Positions 11,506 to 21,599 of a stretch of DNA of 64,000 nucleotides are shown here, in pieces. The notes under the pieces were generated by a model. It did no database searches and had not been told where the DNA came from. It was given only the letters and a program-made list of their open reading frames with translations. A program made the position numbers and the translations under genes. The number at the start of each line of letters is the position of its first letter. The stretch's first letter is position 1. Source of the stretch: Whitmania pigra (lineage: Eukaryota; Annelida; Clitellata; Hirudinida; Haemopidae); the NCBI GenBank assembly GCA_021613335.1, contig JAJTWR010000368.1, positions 5,001 to 69,000 on the forward strand, given 5' to 3'.

Positions 11506-12650
11506 AGAATACCACGAACTAAGTACAATTTAAAGGACAATTTAAATAATAAATATCATAGTATAAATGGTCTAGTCTACCTCTGATTTTTTATAGATGA
11601 GGGAATGGTGCTGTATAGTCTAGGAGCATAGCAAGTTATTGAAAAGAGCTTGAGGGTGTTTTTGGCAAAAGGTGGACTACATTCGTGGGTATGATGGAGA
11701 GGGTATGAAGGTTTGATGTAGTTGACACTTTTGGACAAATGACCTACAAATTTTTCTGGAAGGGCATTGTTACTGTAAGAGAACATAAATAGGGCAGTTT
11801 GAAGACTGGGTATTTGTTGAAGATTTAATAAATTGTTATTGATAAAAGTCAAATTTGTGTGAGATGAAATTGGCAGTGAAAATATTATACGGAAGATATG
11901 CTTTAGTAAAATAAATAATTGTTTTGAACAAGTGTGATAAGTAGATGCCCATACAATATTATATTAAGTAAGACTAGGATAAATAAAGAAAAAATATTAT
12001 AATATACCTAGCTATTTGCCTTGTAGGTGTTTTATGTGATCAAGCCAGGTTCATCAAGGATAACACCAAGATATCAAAAGCTAGTGACTCTTGTAAGATC
12101 ACTTTTATTTATCAAAGGGGGGAATCATAAAGTATGGCCTTTTTTGAAGAATGAATTTAGGACTGTTAGGTTAAATTTGAGGTGAACTTGAAGAAATATT
12201 TGGAAATGATCAGAGATGTCATCAACAAGGATCTTAAATGTATATGTTAAATGTTAGAGAGGGAAATTTGTGATAATTTTGTCAATTACAGTTTGAGAGT
12301 GGAATTAAAGAGCAAGAAGAAATGTTATTACAAAATTGTAATGATGATTAATGTAGAGAACTAGTCAAAAAATAAATTTATAGTCACCAAGTAGAAAATT
12401 GTGTCTATTTTTACAATAATAATTTGGAGGTATGGGCTTTTAAACTTTTGGATGAGCGGCTATGTTTAATGTACAAAGATCCTAGACTCTTATTAGATAT
12501 CCTGCCAAAGTTATTGGTATTGATGTTTCTATAAAAACAGATTTCAAAAATACAAGTTTATTAAACAACAATTAATCAACATTTCAATGTACTTCTATCC
12601 TCTACTATCTGTAATCTCATTAATCTTCGTTATGTAGAAGTCACTTTGAT
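11506..12650 (-). mobile_element. Decayed non-LTR retrotransposon remnant
   Basis: The minus strand near 11577-11852 reads KFVGHLSKSVNYIKPSYPLH and later KLFSITCYAPRLYSTIPSSI, the usual C-terminal end of many LINE reverse transcriptase ORFs. Upstream fragments near 12050-12100 read RYLGVILDEPGL-like in broken frames. There are many stops and frameshifts. Copies B, C and D lack this insertion, so it entered copy A after the founder duplication, or was lost in the founder. The right boundary is uncertain. Confidence 0.6.
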
Positions 12651-12689
12651 TCCTCTAAAAAAGTAACTAATTCTACTGATGAAAGGGGT

Positions 12690-14837
12690 TTAGGAGCTAA
12701 ATTTGATTCTGTATTTGTTATATTCCTTTTCATCTTCTGTGTCCTCTCCTGAGTAAAACATGTCATCTTCTGAGTAAGCCCCTTCATCTTCTGAGTAAAA
12801 GATCTCATCCTCTGAGTGACCTGCATAATCATCTTCTGGGTGAACTTTGTCATCATCTGATTGATCTCTCCCATTTTCTGAGTAGACTTTATTGTCACCT
12901 GATTGAGCTCTCTCAACTTCTGAGTGAAATGTTTCATCTTCTGGGTGAACTATATCATCACCTGATTGAGATCTCTCATTTTCTGAGTGAACTCTATCAT
13001 TCTCTGAGTGAGTTCTCTTATCTTCTATGTCATCCTCTGAATCTTCTGAGTCATCCGAATCTTCTGAGTCATTCCAATCATCCGAGTCATTCCAATCATC
13101 CGAGTCATTCCAATCATCCGAGTTATCCAAATCATCTGAGTCATCAGAATCTTCTGAGTCGTTCCAAAATACTGAGTAGTTCCAAAATACTGAGTCATTC
13201 CAATTATCCGAGTTATCCAAATCATCAGAATCATCTGTGTCATCCGAGTCATCAGAATCTCCGTAGTCATCAGAATCTCCGTGGTCATCATAATCTTCGT
13301 AATCATCAGAATCTCCGTAGTCATCAGAATCTTCGCAGTCATCAGAATCTCCGTAGTCATCAGAATCTTCGTAGTCATCAGAATCTCCGTAGTCATCAGA
13401 ATCTTCGTGGTCATCAGAATCTTCGCAGTCATCAGAATCTCCGTAGTCATCAGAATCTCCGTAGTCATCATAATCTTCGCAGTCATCAGAATCTCCATAG
13501 TCATCAGAATCTCCGTAGTCATCAGAATCTCCGTAGGCATCAGAATCTTCGTAGTCATCATAATCTTCGCAGTCATCAGAATCTTCGTAGTCATCAGAAT
13601 CTTCGCAGTCATCAGAATCTTCGCAGTCATCAGAATCTTCGCAGTCATCAGAATCTCCATAGTCATCAGAATCTCCGTAGTCATCAGAATCTTCGTAGTC
13701 ATCATAATCTTCGCAGTCATCAGAATCTTCGCAGTCATCAGAATCTCCGTAGTCATCAGAATCTTCGCAGTCATCAGAATTTTCATAGTCATCAGAATCT
13801 TCGTAATCATCAGAATCTTCCGAGTCACCCCAAAATTCTGAGTCATCCGAGTATTCTGAGTAAATTAAATTATTTTCTGAGTGAGCTCTCTCATTTTCTG
13901 TGTCAACTATGTCATCCTCTGGTTGAACTCTCTCATTCTCTGAGTGAGGTCTCTCATCTTCAAAGTGAGCTACTTCATCTTCGGAGTAAACTATGTCGGC
14001 CTCCGAGTAAATTAAATCATTTTCTGAGTCATCATCTGAGTAACTCCTTTCATCCTCAGAGTAAACTATGTCAGCCTCCGAGTAAATTAAATCATTTTCT
14101 GAGTCATCATCTGAGTAACTCCTTTCATCCTCAGAGTAAACTATGTCAGCCTCCGAGTAAATTAAATCATTTTCTGAGTCATCATCTGAGTAACTCCTTT
14201 CATCCTCAGAGTAAACTATGTTATCTTCTGGGTCATTTGAATCCTCTGCATCATCCAAAACATCTGAACCATCCAAATCATCTTCTGAGTAAACTATATC
14301 ATCCTCTGAGTAAATTAAATCATTGTCTGAGTGAGCCCTCTCATCTTCTATGTCATCATATGAGTAATTTTCATCCTCAGAGTAAACTATGTTATATTCT
14401 GATTCATTTGAATCCTCTGAATCATCCAAATTTTCTCCAAGGCATATTATAAAGTCAGTTACATTGTCCATTTTCTGTTCCATGCCTTCCATCTTTATTG
14501 ACATTTGTTGAGAAATATCGTTCATTTTCTGTTCCAAGTCTTCTATTTTCATTGACAAGTATGCAGTGCTTGTGTTTATGGTGTTGCTAAACGCTTTCAG
14601 AACATTGACCAGGTCCTTCCTGACTGTTAATTCCTCTCTCCACGTGTCCATCATCATATTTTCAAGGTCTCTGAAGGAGTCTGTGAATTCATATTCTTCT
14701 GGGTTGTGACCATTTCTATAGAGCCATAGTTCAAGGCGTTCCTGTAGCTCAGTTTTATGACCTTTTGTACTGAGATTTCTTTCTTCTAGTTGTTGATTCA
14801 GCTCAAAATTTGTAAGTTGATTTAAGAGTTTTCTCAT
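12690..14837 (-). CDS. S1: SAP-domain protein with long acidic Ser/Asp repeat
   Basis: A single open exon of 715 codons. Residues 1-45 form a SAP domain (LLNQLTNFELNQQLEERNLS, then KTELQERLELWLYRNGHNP), a fold that usually binds DNA or scaffold regions. Residues about 90-130 are heptad-like (LSMKIEDLEQKMNDISQQM), probably a short coiled coil. The rest is acidic: YSEDE-type units, three near-identical 75-bp units at about 13975-14220, then some 35 six-residue units such as DDYGDS. Unlike copies B, C and D it has no hydrophobic tail and ends KYRIKFSS beside a LINE remnant. It lies antisense in the last PRKAR1 intron. A nuclear or chromatin role is inference only. Confidence 0.75.
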   Translation of the reverse strand: MRKLLNQLTNFELNQQLEERNLSTKGHKTELQERLELWLYRNGHNPEEYEFTDSFRDLENMMMDTWREELTVRKDLVNVLKAFSNTINTSTAYLSMKIEDLEQKMNDISQQMSIKMEGMEQKMDNVTDFIICLGENLDDSEDSNESEYNIVYSEDENYSYDDIEDERAHSDNDLIYSEDDIVYSEDDLDGSDVLDDAEDSNDPEDNIVYSEDERSYSDDDSENDLIYSEADIVYSEDERSYSDDDSENDLIYSEADIVYSEDERSYSDDDSENDLIYSEADIVYSEDEVAHFEDERPHSENERVQPEDDIVDTENERAHSENNLIYSEYSDDSEFWGDSEDSDDYEDSDDYENSDDCEDSDDYGDSDDCEDSDDCEDYDDYEDSDDYGDSDDYGDSDDCEDSDDCEDSDDCEDSDDYEDSDDCEDYDDYEDSDAYGDSDDYGDSDDYGDSDDCEDYDDYGDSDDYGDSDDCEDSDDHEDSDDYGDSDDYEDSDDYGDSDDCEDSDDYGDSDDYEDYDDHGDSDDYGDSDDSDDTDDSDDLDNSDNWNDSVFWNYSVFWNDSEDSDDSDDLDNSDDWNDSDDWNDSDDWNDSEDSDDSEDSEDDIEDKRTHSENDRVHSENERSQSGDDIVHPEDETFHSEVERAQSGDNKVYSENGRDQSDDDKVHPEDDYAGHSEDEIFYSEDEGAYSEDDMFYSGEDTEDEKEYNKYRIKFSS
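13200..13835. repeat. 18-bp coding minisatellite in S1
   Basis: About 35 tandem 18-bp units of the type TCATCAGAATCTCCGTAG (plus strand), coding DD(Y/C)(G/E)DS on the minus strand. Variation is mostly at two positions of the unit. The repeat has no stops in several frames, which creates long false reading frames on the plus strand. S1C has a purer, shorter version; S1B and S1D lack it. Confidence 0.9.
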
Positions 14838-15463
14838 GTTGATGTGCCAATGCGTTTTTTATTCTTTGCTTGCTGCAGTAACTCCAGCAGGTATTCAAAA
14901 GATTCCAAATATAAAAATGTTATATAATTTGATTAAATTATTTTTTATTTTATTACAAAATTTATTTACTTCTCAGTTTTTTGTTTAATGCTACCATTAA
15001 TTAATATTTTTAATAAAAATCATATTATCATAATAATATACACAATAATTATATTAAAAACAATACTATTTAAATAACATTAATCATTTAAACTGATGCT
15101 CAATTAATAAAGTATAATTGAAAAACCAAATGTCTACATACTTCTACACTGGCTTTGTCACTTATAGGATTGACATTTTGCTAATCATGTACAATACTAA
15201 GAACTTTGGCATAACAGTTAATCAAAGGAATACAAGAGCGTGGCACTTTTGTTTTGTCATTCAAGATTAGGTCGTCAAATCTGAAACAACTTTCAATGTG
15301 TCACAAAAGCGTGTACAAGCACTTTCTAATTTTATTTAGGAAATTCTCACCAAGATCAATGTTATTATAGTTCTTGCACAGCATTCTGGCTTTTTCATCT
15401 TGGTTCAGCTGTTCAAACTTGGGTCCTTCACATCTTTGCACCTACATTCACACAGTTGTCCAT
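14838..15463. other. Spacer 5' of S1 and 3' of S2
   Basis: AT-rich. The part 14838-15130 is conserved upstream of S1B, S1C and S1D. A TATATAA stretch (plus-strand 14921-14927), about 85 bases upstream of the S1 ATG, is a possible TATA box, unproven. No further gene is seen. Confidence 0.45.
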
Positions 15464-16537
15464 TCACCGAATGAATCCCTCCCATTCTTCTAAACGATGA
15501 GCAACATTTTTCAGTAGTTCTTGTGTTGTTATTGTTACTCCCTCACAATATCTGAGTGGGTTTAGCCCATACACTGGTGGATCATAAGATCTCTTGAGAA
15601 AGGTGTGCTTTTCAACCCCTGTTTCATCCCATGAGAGTTCAGAGATAAATCCCGATGAAGATATATCGGAACTCGCATGTTGTCCTTGCATTAAGTCTGC
15701 ATCAAACGTTTCGGTTAAATTGTGCTCCTTGTCTTCTGCCATTTTGTTATGTGATAGAAAAGCATCACTGTGACTTCTTGGTGGACTCTCTCCTCTTGTC
15801 CTCTTTATTTGAACCTGTGCATTATGGCTTGTTTTTGATGGGACAGCAACTATCTTCCTTATTTTGTTTTGTTGAGAACTTGCTTCATCATCTTTTGAAT
15901 CATCTCTTAGATTAATGAAGAAGCTTGAACGACTGAGTTTTTGCTCTCTATCTGAACTTGGTTTGTCATTCTCTGGGGCAACAACCGAAATTGAACTTGC
16001 TTCATCAACTAAAATAGAACTAAAGTTGGGATGCCCGATTGAATCTTGCTTAAGTGGTTCTTGCTTCTTATCAAGTTTATCATTCACTTTATTATACTTT
16101 AGCATGTTAAAATTGTCCTGCTTCTTATCCTGAGCGATCAATATATCTGACTTGTCACCCATGTTTCCTGCTGGATTTACTTCAGTGTGTTTTGCACCTG
16201 CATTGCACTTTGTATTTACTTTCATTGCCCTTTCCAAGTCTTCTAACTTTGCTGTAATGTTTCCTAATTGAATAACTAAGGTTTCCTGAAAAGTCTTCAT
16301 GCTCTCGTTGAATGCTGCTTCAACATTCAACAAATGATCTCTTATTTCTTTTACATCGAGAGCCATCTTTTCAAGAGAGTCTTTGAAGAGAAATATTTTT
16401 GGGTCGTGCCCTTTTCTGTAGAGCCAAAGTTCCAGTCTTTCTCGTAGTACGACCTTCGCGCCTTTAGTAGAGAGACATTTTGCTTCCAGTTGTTGCCTCA
16501 GCTCTGAAAAATGTAAATCTTTCAATAGCTTGCCCAT
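15464..16537 (-). CDS. S2: SAP-domain protein, diverged paralogue of S1
   Basis: One open exon. I start at the ATG giving MGKLLKDLHFSELRQQLEAK because this aligns with the S1 start; an upstream in-frame ATG at 16597 would add 20 residues. The product is about 357 residues. Residues 1-45 are the SAP domain, with the family extension LELWLYRKGHDP. Residues about 65-120 are probably coiled (FQETLVIQLGNITAKLEDLE). The middle is charged with a basic patch (QIKRTRGESPPRS), and the C-terminus reads RLEEWEGFIR. There is no acidic repeat and no membrane segment. It sits antisense in the last PRKAR1 intron beside S1 but has no copy downstream in this window. Confidence 0.75.
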   Translation of the reverse strand: MGKLLKDLHFSELRQQLEAKCLSTKGAKVVLRERLELWLYRKGHDPKIFLFKDSLEKMALDVKEIRDHLLNVEAAFNESMKTFQETLVIQLGNITAKLEDLERAMKVNTKCNAGAKHTEVNPAGNMGDKSDILIAQDKKQDNFNMLKYNKVNDKLDKKQEPLKQDSIGHPNFSSILVDEASSISVVAPENDKPSSDREQKLSRSSFFINLRDDSKDDEASSQQNKIRKIVAVPSKTSHNAQVQIKRTRGESPPRSHSDAFLSHNKMAEDKEHNLTETFDADLMQGQHASSDISSSGFISELSWDETGVEKHTFLKRSYDPPVYGLNPLRYCEGVTITTQELLKNVAHRLEEWEGFIR

Positions 16538-16597
16538 GATTCCGCCGTTACGCTGAAAAGGAAACTCGTACGTTACTCTAATTACCAAAGATCCCAC

Positions 16598-17773
16598 AAA
16601 TTAATGATTTGTTTTTTTTTTTAATTTTGTAATTTTGACAAACATTTTGTAAACTGAATTTATGCTTTGTTAATCGATAAATGCTAAATTTATTGATATT
16701 ATTTTTCTATCTCTTAGTTTCTGTAACGTTCGAAAATCTTATATTAATTATAAATATTAAAATTTATGTTAATGTACTATTATAGAAATTGTATTTTTAT
16801 GTTGTAAATATGCAGCCAATTCATGGTTTATCTTGACTTCTTTTGTTGTTGTTAAATAATAAAGTATATAATTTATTTATTATTATATACTATTTAAGCG
16901 TATAATTTTACATTTGTACTTCAAATTTCGATTAAATCGAGATTTAATTTATTTTTTCAAATTGAATTTAAAGTGACAAAACCAAGATTGCCTGGGAAAG
17001 TACTTTGAGAGCCAGCATAACCTTAACGAGTTTGTACTTAAAATGGGTTATTGGTAGCTATGCGACTGCTATCAGGTTCATCATAGCTTTATAAAAATCC
17101 ATAGGATCATCGTGAGATGGCAGGTAATACCTGGAGGGTAAAGGAGGGGAGAATACAATGGGAGGGAAAAGGATTTTTAAAATACTACATTCATGACTTT
17201 CTTTTTGGATTATTACCAAATTCACATGACATGGGGGTTCGCAATTTCTGACGGCGATGATGATAATGATGGTGGTGATGACGATAATTGACGATGGTGA
17301 TGATGATGATATTGAACGTTTTGGTAGATTCCATGTCGTATTAGGTTTTATTAATATTTATATTAATGATTAATTTTAATAATTATAGCGTTAACTATTA
17401 TTATTGTCAATTGAATTTTGCGTGGTTTGTCACGGGTATGAATTCGAAATGTTTTTATTTTATTAAAACGATTCCCAGAGAACAAAAGCTCTGTTTTTCT
17501 AGCAGTCCTTCTGTTGAAAAATGTCCTCCCATTTCTGAGACTTTCATTGAGACAAATACCTATGTGAGCTGTTTCATTGGAGGACGTTGGATGCTCTGGG
17601 GTCATTTTAAGTCCTTAGAATCTAATTACAATCTTTGTGCTCTTACAATTCTTCAAATACAAGGCTTTTTACTTTTGGCATTGTTCGATACATATTATTA
17701 GCAAATCCTCGTTCGGTAGTTCTGGGTCGTTTGGAACTACAGGATACTTACCTTGTCATTACCATCATTCCAG
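16598..17773 (+). other. End of last PRKAR1 intron, no gene seen
   Basis: Mostly AT-rich. ATG repeats lie at about 17253-17315. The stretch 17685-17773, just before exon G, is conserved before the truncated exon G copies at 34225, 44365 and 52475. Short open frames around 17366-17700 have no recognisable features. Confidence 0.5.
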
Positions 17774-17946
17774 GTGAGATTGCCCTACTCCTGGACAGAC
17801 CAAGGGCTGCCACTGTGGTGGCCAAGGGTCCTCTGAAGTGCGTCAAGATGGACAGATCGAGGTTCGAACGCGTCCTCGGACCTTGTTCTGACATCCTGAA
17901 GAGGAACATTGCCCAGTACAACAGCTACGTGTCACTCTCCGTCTGA
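17774..17946 (+). CDS. PRKAR1: PRKAR1 last exon G (C-terminus)
   Basis: Starts after TTCCAG, completing the Gly codon from exon F. It encodes [19 protein letters not shown], the phosphate-binding cassette of cAMP domain B, then [19 protein letters not shown] and the conserved C-terminus YNSYVSLSV followed by TGA. All expected cAMP-contact residues of domain B are present. In the duplicated copies this exon stops matching after VAKG because the same deletion removes the rest. Confidence 0.95.
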
Positions 17947-19959
17947 GCGGTAAAGTGGTGGTAGAGTGGTGGATCTCACACAGATGAAAGGTGAAGGTGA
18001 TGATGACGACGACGATGTTTTTATTTGTTTGTTTTCGAATGCTTCAGGATTTGGGGAACGTAATCTCGTTGACAAGCTCACATATTTGTCTTCGACGACG
18101 ACGACGACGCCCGTAGCGGCCTCGTAATCTGTTGCATCAGTGGCTTGCGTCCTGCTGATATTTGCGCTGCCATTTTCACAGCAAATTTCTCTGGGAATGT
18201 TTACAAAGAGGTTTCATGTCGCTTATTACTGGTAAATCAATTAATTAATTAATTAATTAATAGCAATTACTTACTGGTGAATGCTTCTTGTCTATTGGTT
18301 GTAGCATGGTAGCGCAGTGGAATTGCGCGATTATCATCATCGTCGTCGTCGTCGTCATCATCATGATTAATTAGTTAAGTAGCTGCTGAATCATCGTCGT
18401 CTTCATCGTTATCATTAATCATCGAAACATGTAATCGATTGTTATTTATTTATTAATTAGTTGTTGGTAATTAACTAGTTATCTTGAAGTAATGCTACCT
18501 ACCCACCCACTGACCTCTTTCTGTAGAGGACATAGTAACCTTTTTGTTTTGGTATTTGTCTTGTAGTCATTCTACGGTTTGATTTGTTGAGTTGTTTACA
18601 TTATTAATGTTAATAATAATAATAGTAATATTAACATTGGGACATTATCATAATTCATAATCATTAGTTATTATTGTTGTGTGATTGTATGTTGTTGTTA
18701 TTATTATTATTAATATTTTAATTATTTGTAATTGATCTTGAAGTAATGCCTGCAATAACTTTGTTTTTATTTCTCCTCTCTCCGTTTCATGGTCCATGGA
18801 AATTAATCATCAAAAATTATTCATTTAATCTGATCATATTATCAACTAATGGTAGTCAATTTTGAGGCCGTTGATTGTGTTTATCGACTATTGACACAAG
18901 TCAATGTTGCGTGCGTGTTTAGTGATTTGCGACATAAAAGTCTCCTTGAAGCTTCTAAAAGCCTGTTGAATATTAATGACTTATTAATAATTAGCTGATG
19001 AATATTGATGACTTATTAGTTAGCTGATCCAACAATTTACATGTCGTTGTGATAGACGAGGGCTGCTTGAAAACTGAAATTTTTTTTTTTTATTAAAATC
19101 TTCTAAAATCCAGCTGGAAAATGATTTTTTTTTTATCTTTATTCTGATGTCTTAATCTTAATCCGTGTTTGGATTTGTTCGCCAAATTTCAAAATAAATG
19201 AACGCACGTCGACTTGTACTTAAAATTGGTATGTTTAAAAACTGGATGCTTTCAAAATTATTTGTTTATATTATTATGGATTTCATTTATTAGCAATAAT
19301 CGATGCTTTGGAGCACAAACGTTTGGCTCATCTGAAATGGTACTTAATGGTTTTTGCGACCTCTAAATGTTCTCAATTTTAGTCCTCAGACTCTTGTTAG
19401 ACTTAAGAGTACTTTGAATTGTTATTTAAATTAACCTTTTGTAGTGAATCTATTCTTGATTTCCTCACCTCAACAACCTAGTAGAGATTGAATAATGACT
19501 ATAATTACAATTATAATTACCTCTTGTGACCAGCTTCATGTTACATCATCGGTTACCATAGCAAGTAATAAAGCTATTCCAGGCCTACCTAATTTGAACG
19601 CCATAAGTCAGTGATGTTTAGCTTCTTATTAATCGGCATTTTTAGTTCACATTCGGCATTTAGAACCGGTTGCAATTTGCCACAGAACGATGAAAAAGTT
19701 GAATTTGAAATTCAAACATTTTAAAATTTATCTTAGTAATAAACAAGTTTGTATTATTGTTTCACTTTCGGACATCGAATACCCATCATAGTACTGTAAC
19801 CACACAAAGGAGTCTAGCCTTAACAAAGATAATTATGATAATTCATCAGTTTGTTTAACACAGACTTTTATTTTGTTTCATTTGGTTAAGTATCAGCAGA
19901 TGAAGTTCCTGATAGCAACTGGACTGTTAGTCAGACTGACTGAGAGCCACAAATGAGGG
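17947..19959 (+). other. PRKAR1 3' UTR and downstream sequence
   Basis: No gene is seen. AATAAA motifs at 19193 and 19567 are candidate polyadenylation signals. A short A-box-like piece (GGTAGCGCAGTGG, about 18308) looks like a SINE head without its B box. The part from about 18875 to 19681 is duplicated after the truncated exon G in copies B and D, and only briefly in copy C. Confidence 0.5.
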
Positions 19960-20511
19960 TCAGTCAGAGTCAGAAGAACTCGAGGTAAATAAGGATGAAT
20001 CTGAGTCTGTGTTGGATGAACTAGATGAGCTCAAGTTCAATTTGCGTCTAGGCATGTTTGTACATTTCCTCGAATTGTTGAAAGATTTCTTCTCAAGCGA
20101 CTGCTTTCTGAAATCCTTAATTTCGTCGGACAGACTCGACGTTTCATCCAGGTAAAGTTTGGCTACCTGTTGTGCTATACTATTCGTTCTTATCTCCAAC
20201 TTCCTCTCCAAACTTTCCATTCTGCTGATCATGGATTCTTGGAACTTTTTCATGTCTTTCCTCAGTTTGGTCTCCATGAACAGGACAACTCTTCTTTCGT
20301 CGCGTGTCTTTCGCAACTCTTCGGTCAATTCGGCGCAGAGGTTTTCCAGAGAGGTTGAAAACAGATAATCTTTTGGGTTGTGTCCATTTCTGAAAACCCA
20401 CAGTTCAAGTCGGTCGTGCAGGTCATTCTTCGTACCATCTGTACTAAGCTGCCTTTTAGCAAGTTCCTGAACCAGGTCTGAAATACCTAACTGTCTCAAA
20501 AACTTACCCAT
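19960..20511 (-). CDS. S3: small SAP-domain protein with Ser-rich tail
   Basis: About 183 residues from MGKFLRQLGISDLVQELAKR; a second ATG lies one codon upstream. The SAP domain covers residues 1-45, with the same extension as S1 and S2 (RLELWVFRNGHNP). Residues about 75-125 are charged and likely coiled (FQESMISRMESLERKLEIRT). The tail is a basic patch (RRKLNL) followed by serine/aspartate clusters ending SSSSDSD, the kind of stretch casein kinase 2 often phosphorylates. It is a single open exon antisense to PRKAR1, just past its 3' UTR. Its function is not known. Confidence 0.75.
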   Translation of the reverse strand: MGKFLRQLGISDLVQELAKRQLSTDGTKNDLHDRLELWVFRNGHNPKDYLFSTSLENLCAELTEELRKTRDERRVVLFMETKLRKDMKKFQESMISRMESLERKLEIRTNSIAQQVAKLYLDETSSLSDEIKDFRKQSLEKKSFNNSRKCTNMPRRKLNLSSSSSSNTDSDSSLFTSSSSDSD

Positions 20512-21248
20512 CATGTAATTGAGTAATACGAGTAGTTTTCAATAGAGAAAGCTGTACTTGGTTCTTTATAAAATAAATAGGCATTTCTTAGACGACCTCC
20601 TATAGATAGACCACATAAAAGATATAAATAGAGGTATAGCATTCAAAAGTTATTACATTTATTATGTTAAAATTTTATAAAATTTTATTTCTCCGATTTT
20701 ATTAAATTACCAAGCTTTTAATATGTAATTATGCAGGTGCAAACATTTTAAAAAACTTTTCAGCGTTATAAAAGTTGATAATGTTTAATTAATCTGATTT
20801 AACACATTTTAACTTTTAATTGCTTATTGAACAACAGCTGGTTATAAAGGTAGCACAATAAATAAAGATCTCATAATGTGGTATAACTTTTTATTTTTAA
20901 TTATTCTATACAAAGTAGTAAATATTAACACTTGTTGATTTTAATAATATTTTTGGTTGAAAAAAGGAATTAACCTATTCATTTAATTAAGATATTTATA
21001 AAAAATTAATTGCGACCAATAATTAATCAAGAAGCAAGGTCACGCGAGTGCTGTTTTTTTTTTTATTTTTAAATTCTCATTTTGTAATATCTTGACATCC
21101 CATGGATGCTTCAACATTAATCAATGTGACGAATTCATAAACTGAAATGAAATGAACAAAAGCGACATGAAATTTTGATGACGACGACGTTGAATTCCGG
21201 ATCACCGTTCAACTTTCCTAGTGCACTGGGGTCTCTTCACAATGGGAT
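20512..21248. other. AT-rich spacer, no gene seen
   Basis: There is no coding signal or recognised element. Some pieces near 20880-20960 (TACAAAGTAGTAAATATTAA) resemble the lectin 3' flank. Confidence 0.4.
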
Positions 21249-21455
21249 AGATAGATAGATGGATGGATGGATGGATGGATGGATGGATGGATGGATGGAT
21301 GGATGGATGGATGGATGGATGGATGGATGGATGGATGGATGGATGGATGATGGATGGATGGACGGACGGACGGATGGATGGATGGATGGACGGATGGACG
21401 GATGAACGGATGGACGGATGGACGAATGGATGGATGGATGGATGGATGGATTAGA
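21249..21455. repeat. (GGAT)n tetranucleotide array
   Basis: A nearly pure GGAT repeat becomes interrupted by GGAC units in its right half. It gives long false frames on both strands (MDGW- and IHPS-type). It borders the 5' side of the LINE. Confidence 0.95.
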
Positions 21456-21599
21456 GAAAATATTTCATCCACAATAACTAATCACAATCGGAATTCGTTG
21501 AGCTTTTGGAAGAAACGACAAAGCGAAAAAGGTAAATGAGAACTTCATCTGAAAGTTGCTGCCAAAGATAACATCTATCCATTGGAGCATCATTACCGT

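Noticed and set aside
13025..13846. Minus-strand ILMT-type and plus-strand VIRIF-type frames
   Set aside because: Shifted frames of the same 18-bp minisatellite.
12929..14452. 507-codon plus-strand frame (LRSHQNLRSHQN-type repeats)
   Set aside because: It is the reverse complement of the S1 acidic repeat. The 18-bp unit leaves this frame open by composition, and the minus frame has a real SAP domain.
15655..16133. Plus-strand frames of 72-86 codons
   Set aside because: Antisense to S2, whose SAP domain is clear.
17363..17701. Frames of 80-111 codons on both strands before PRKAR1 exon G
   Set aside because: No domain, no conserved copy, AT-rich intron; the exon G acceptor defines the real coding start.
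18299..18336. tRNA gene candidate (GGTAGCGCAGTGG A box)
   Set aside because: No B box or acceptor stem follows; trinucleotide repeats begin at once. At most a SINE head.
21218..21539. MDGW- and IHPS-repeat frames
   Set aside because: Frames of the (GGAT)n array.
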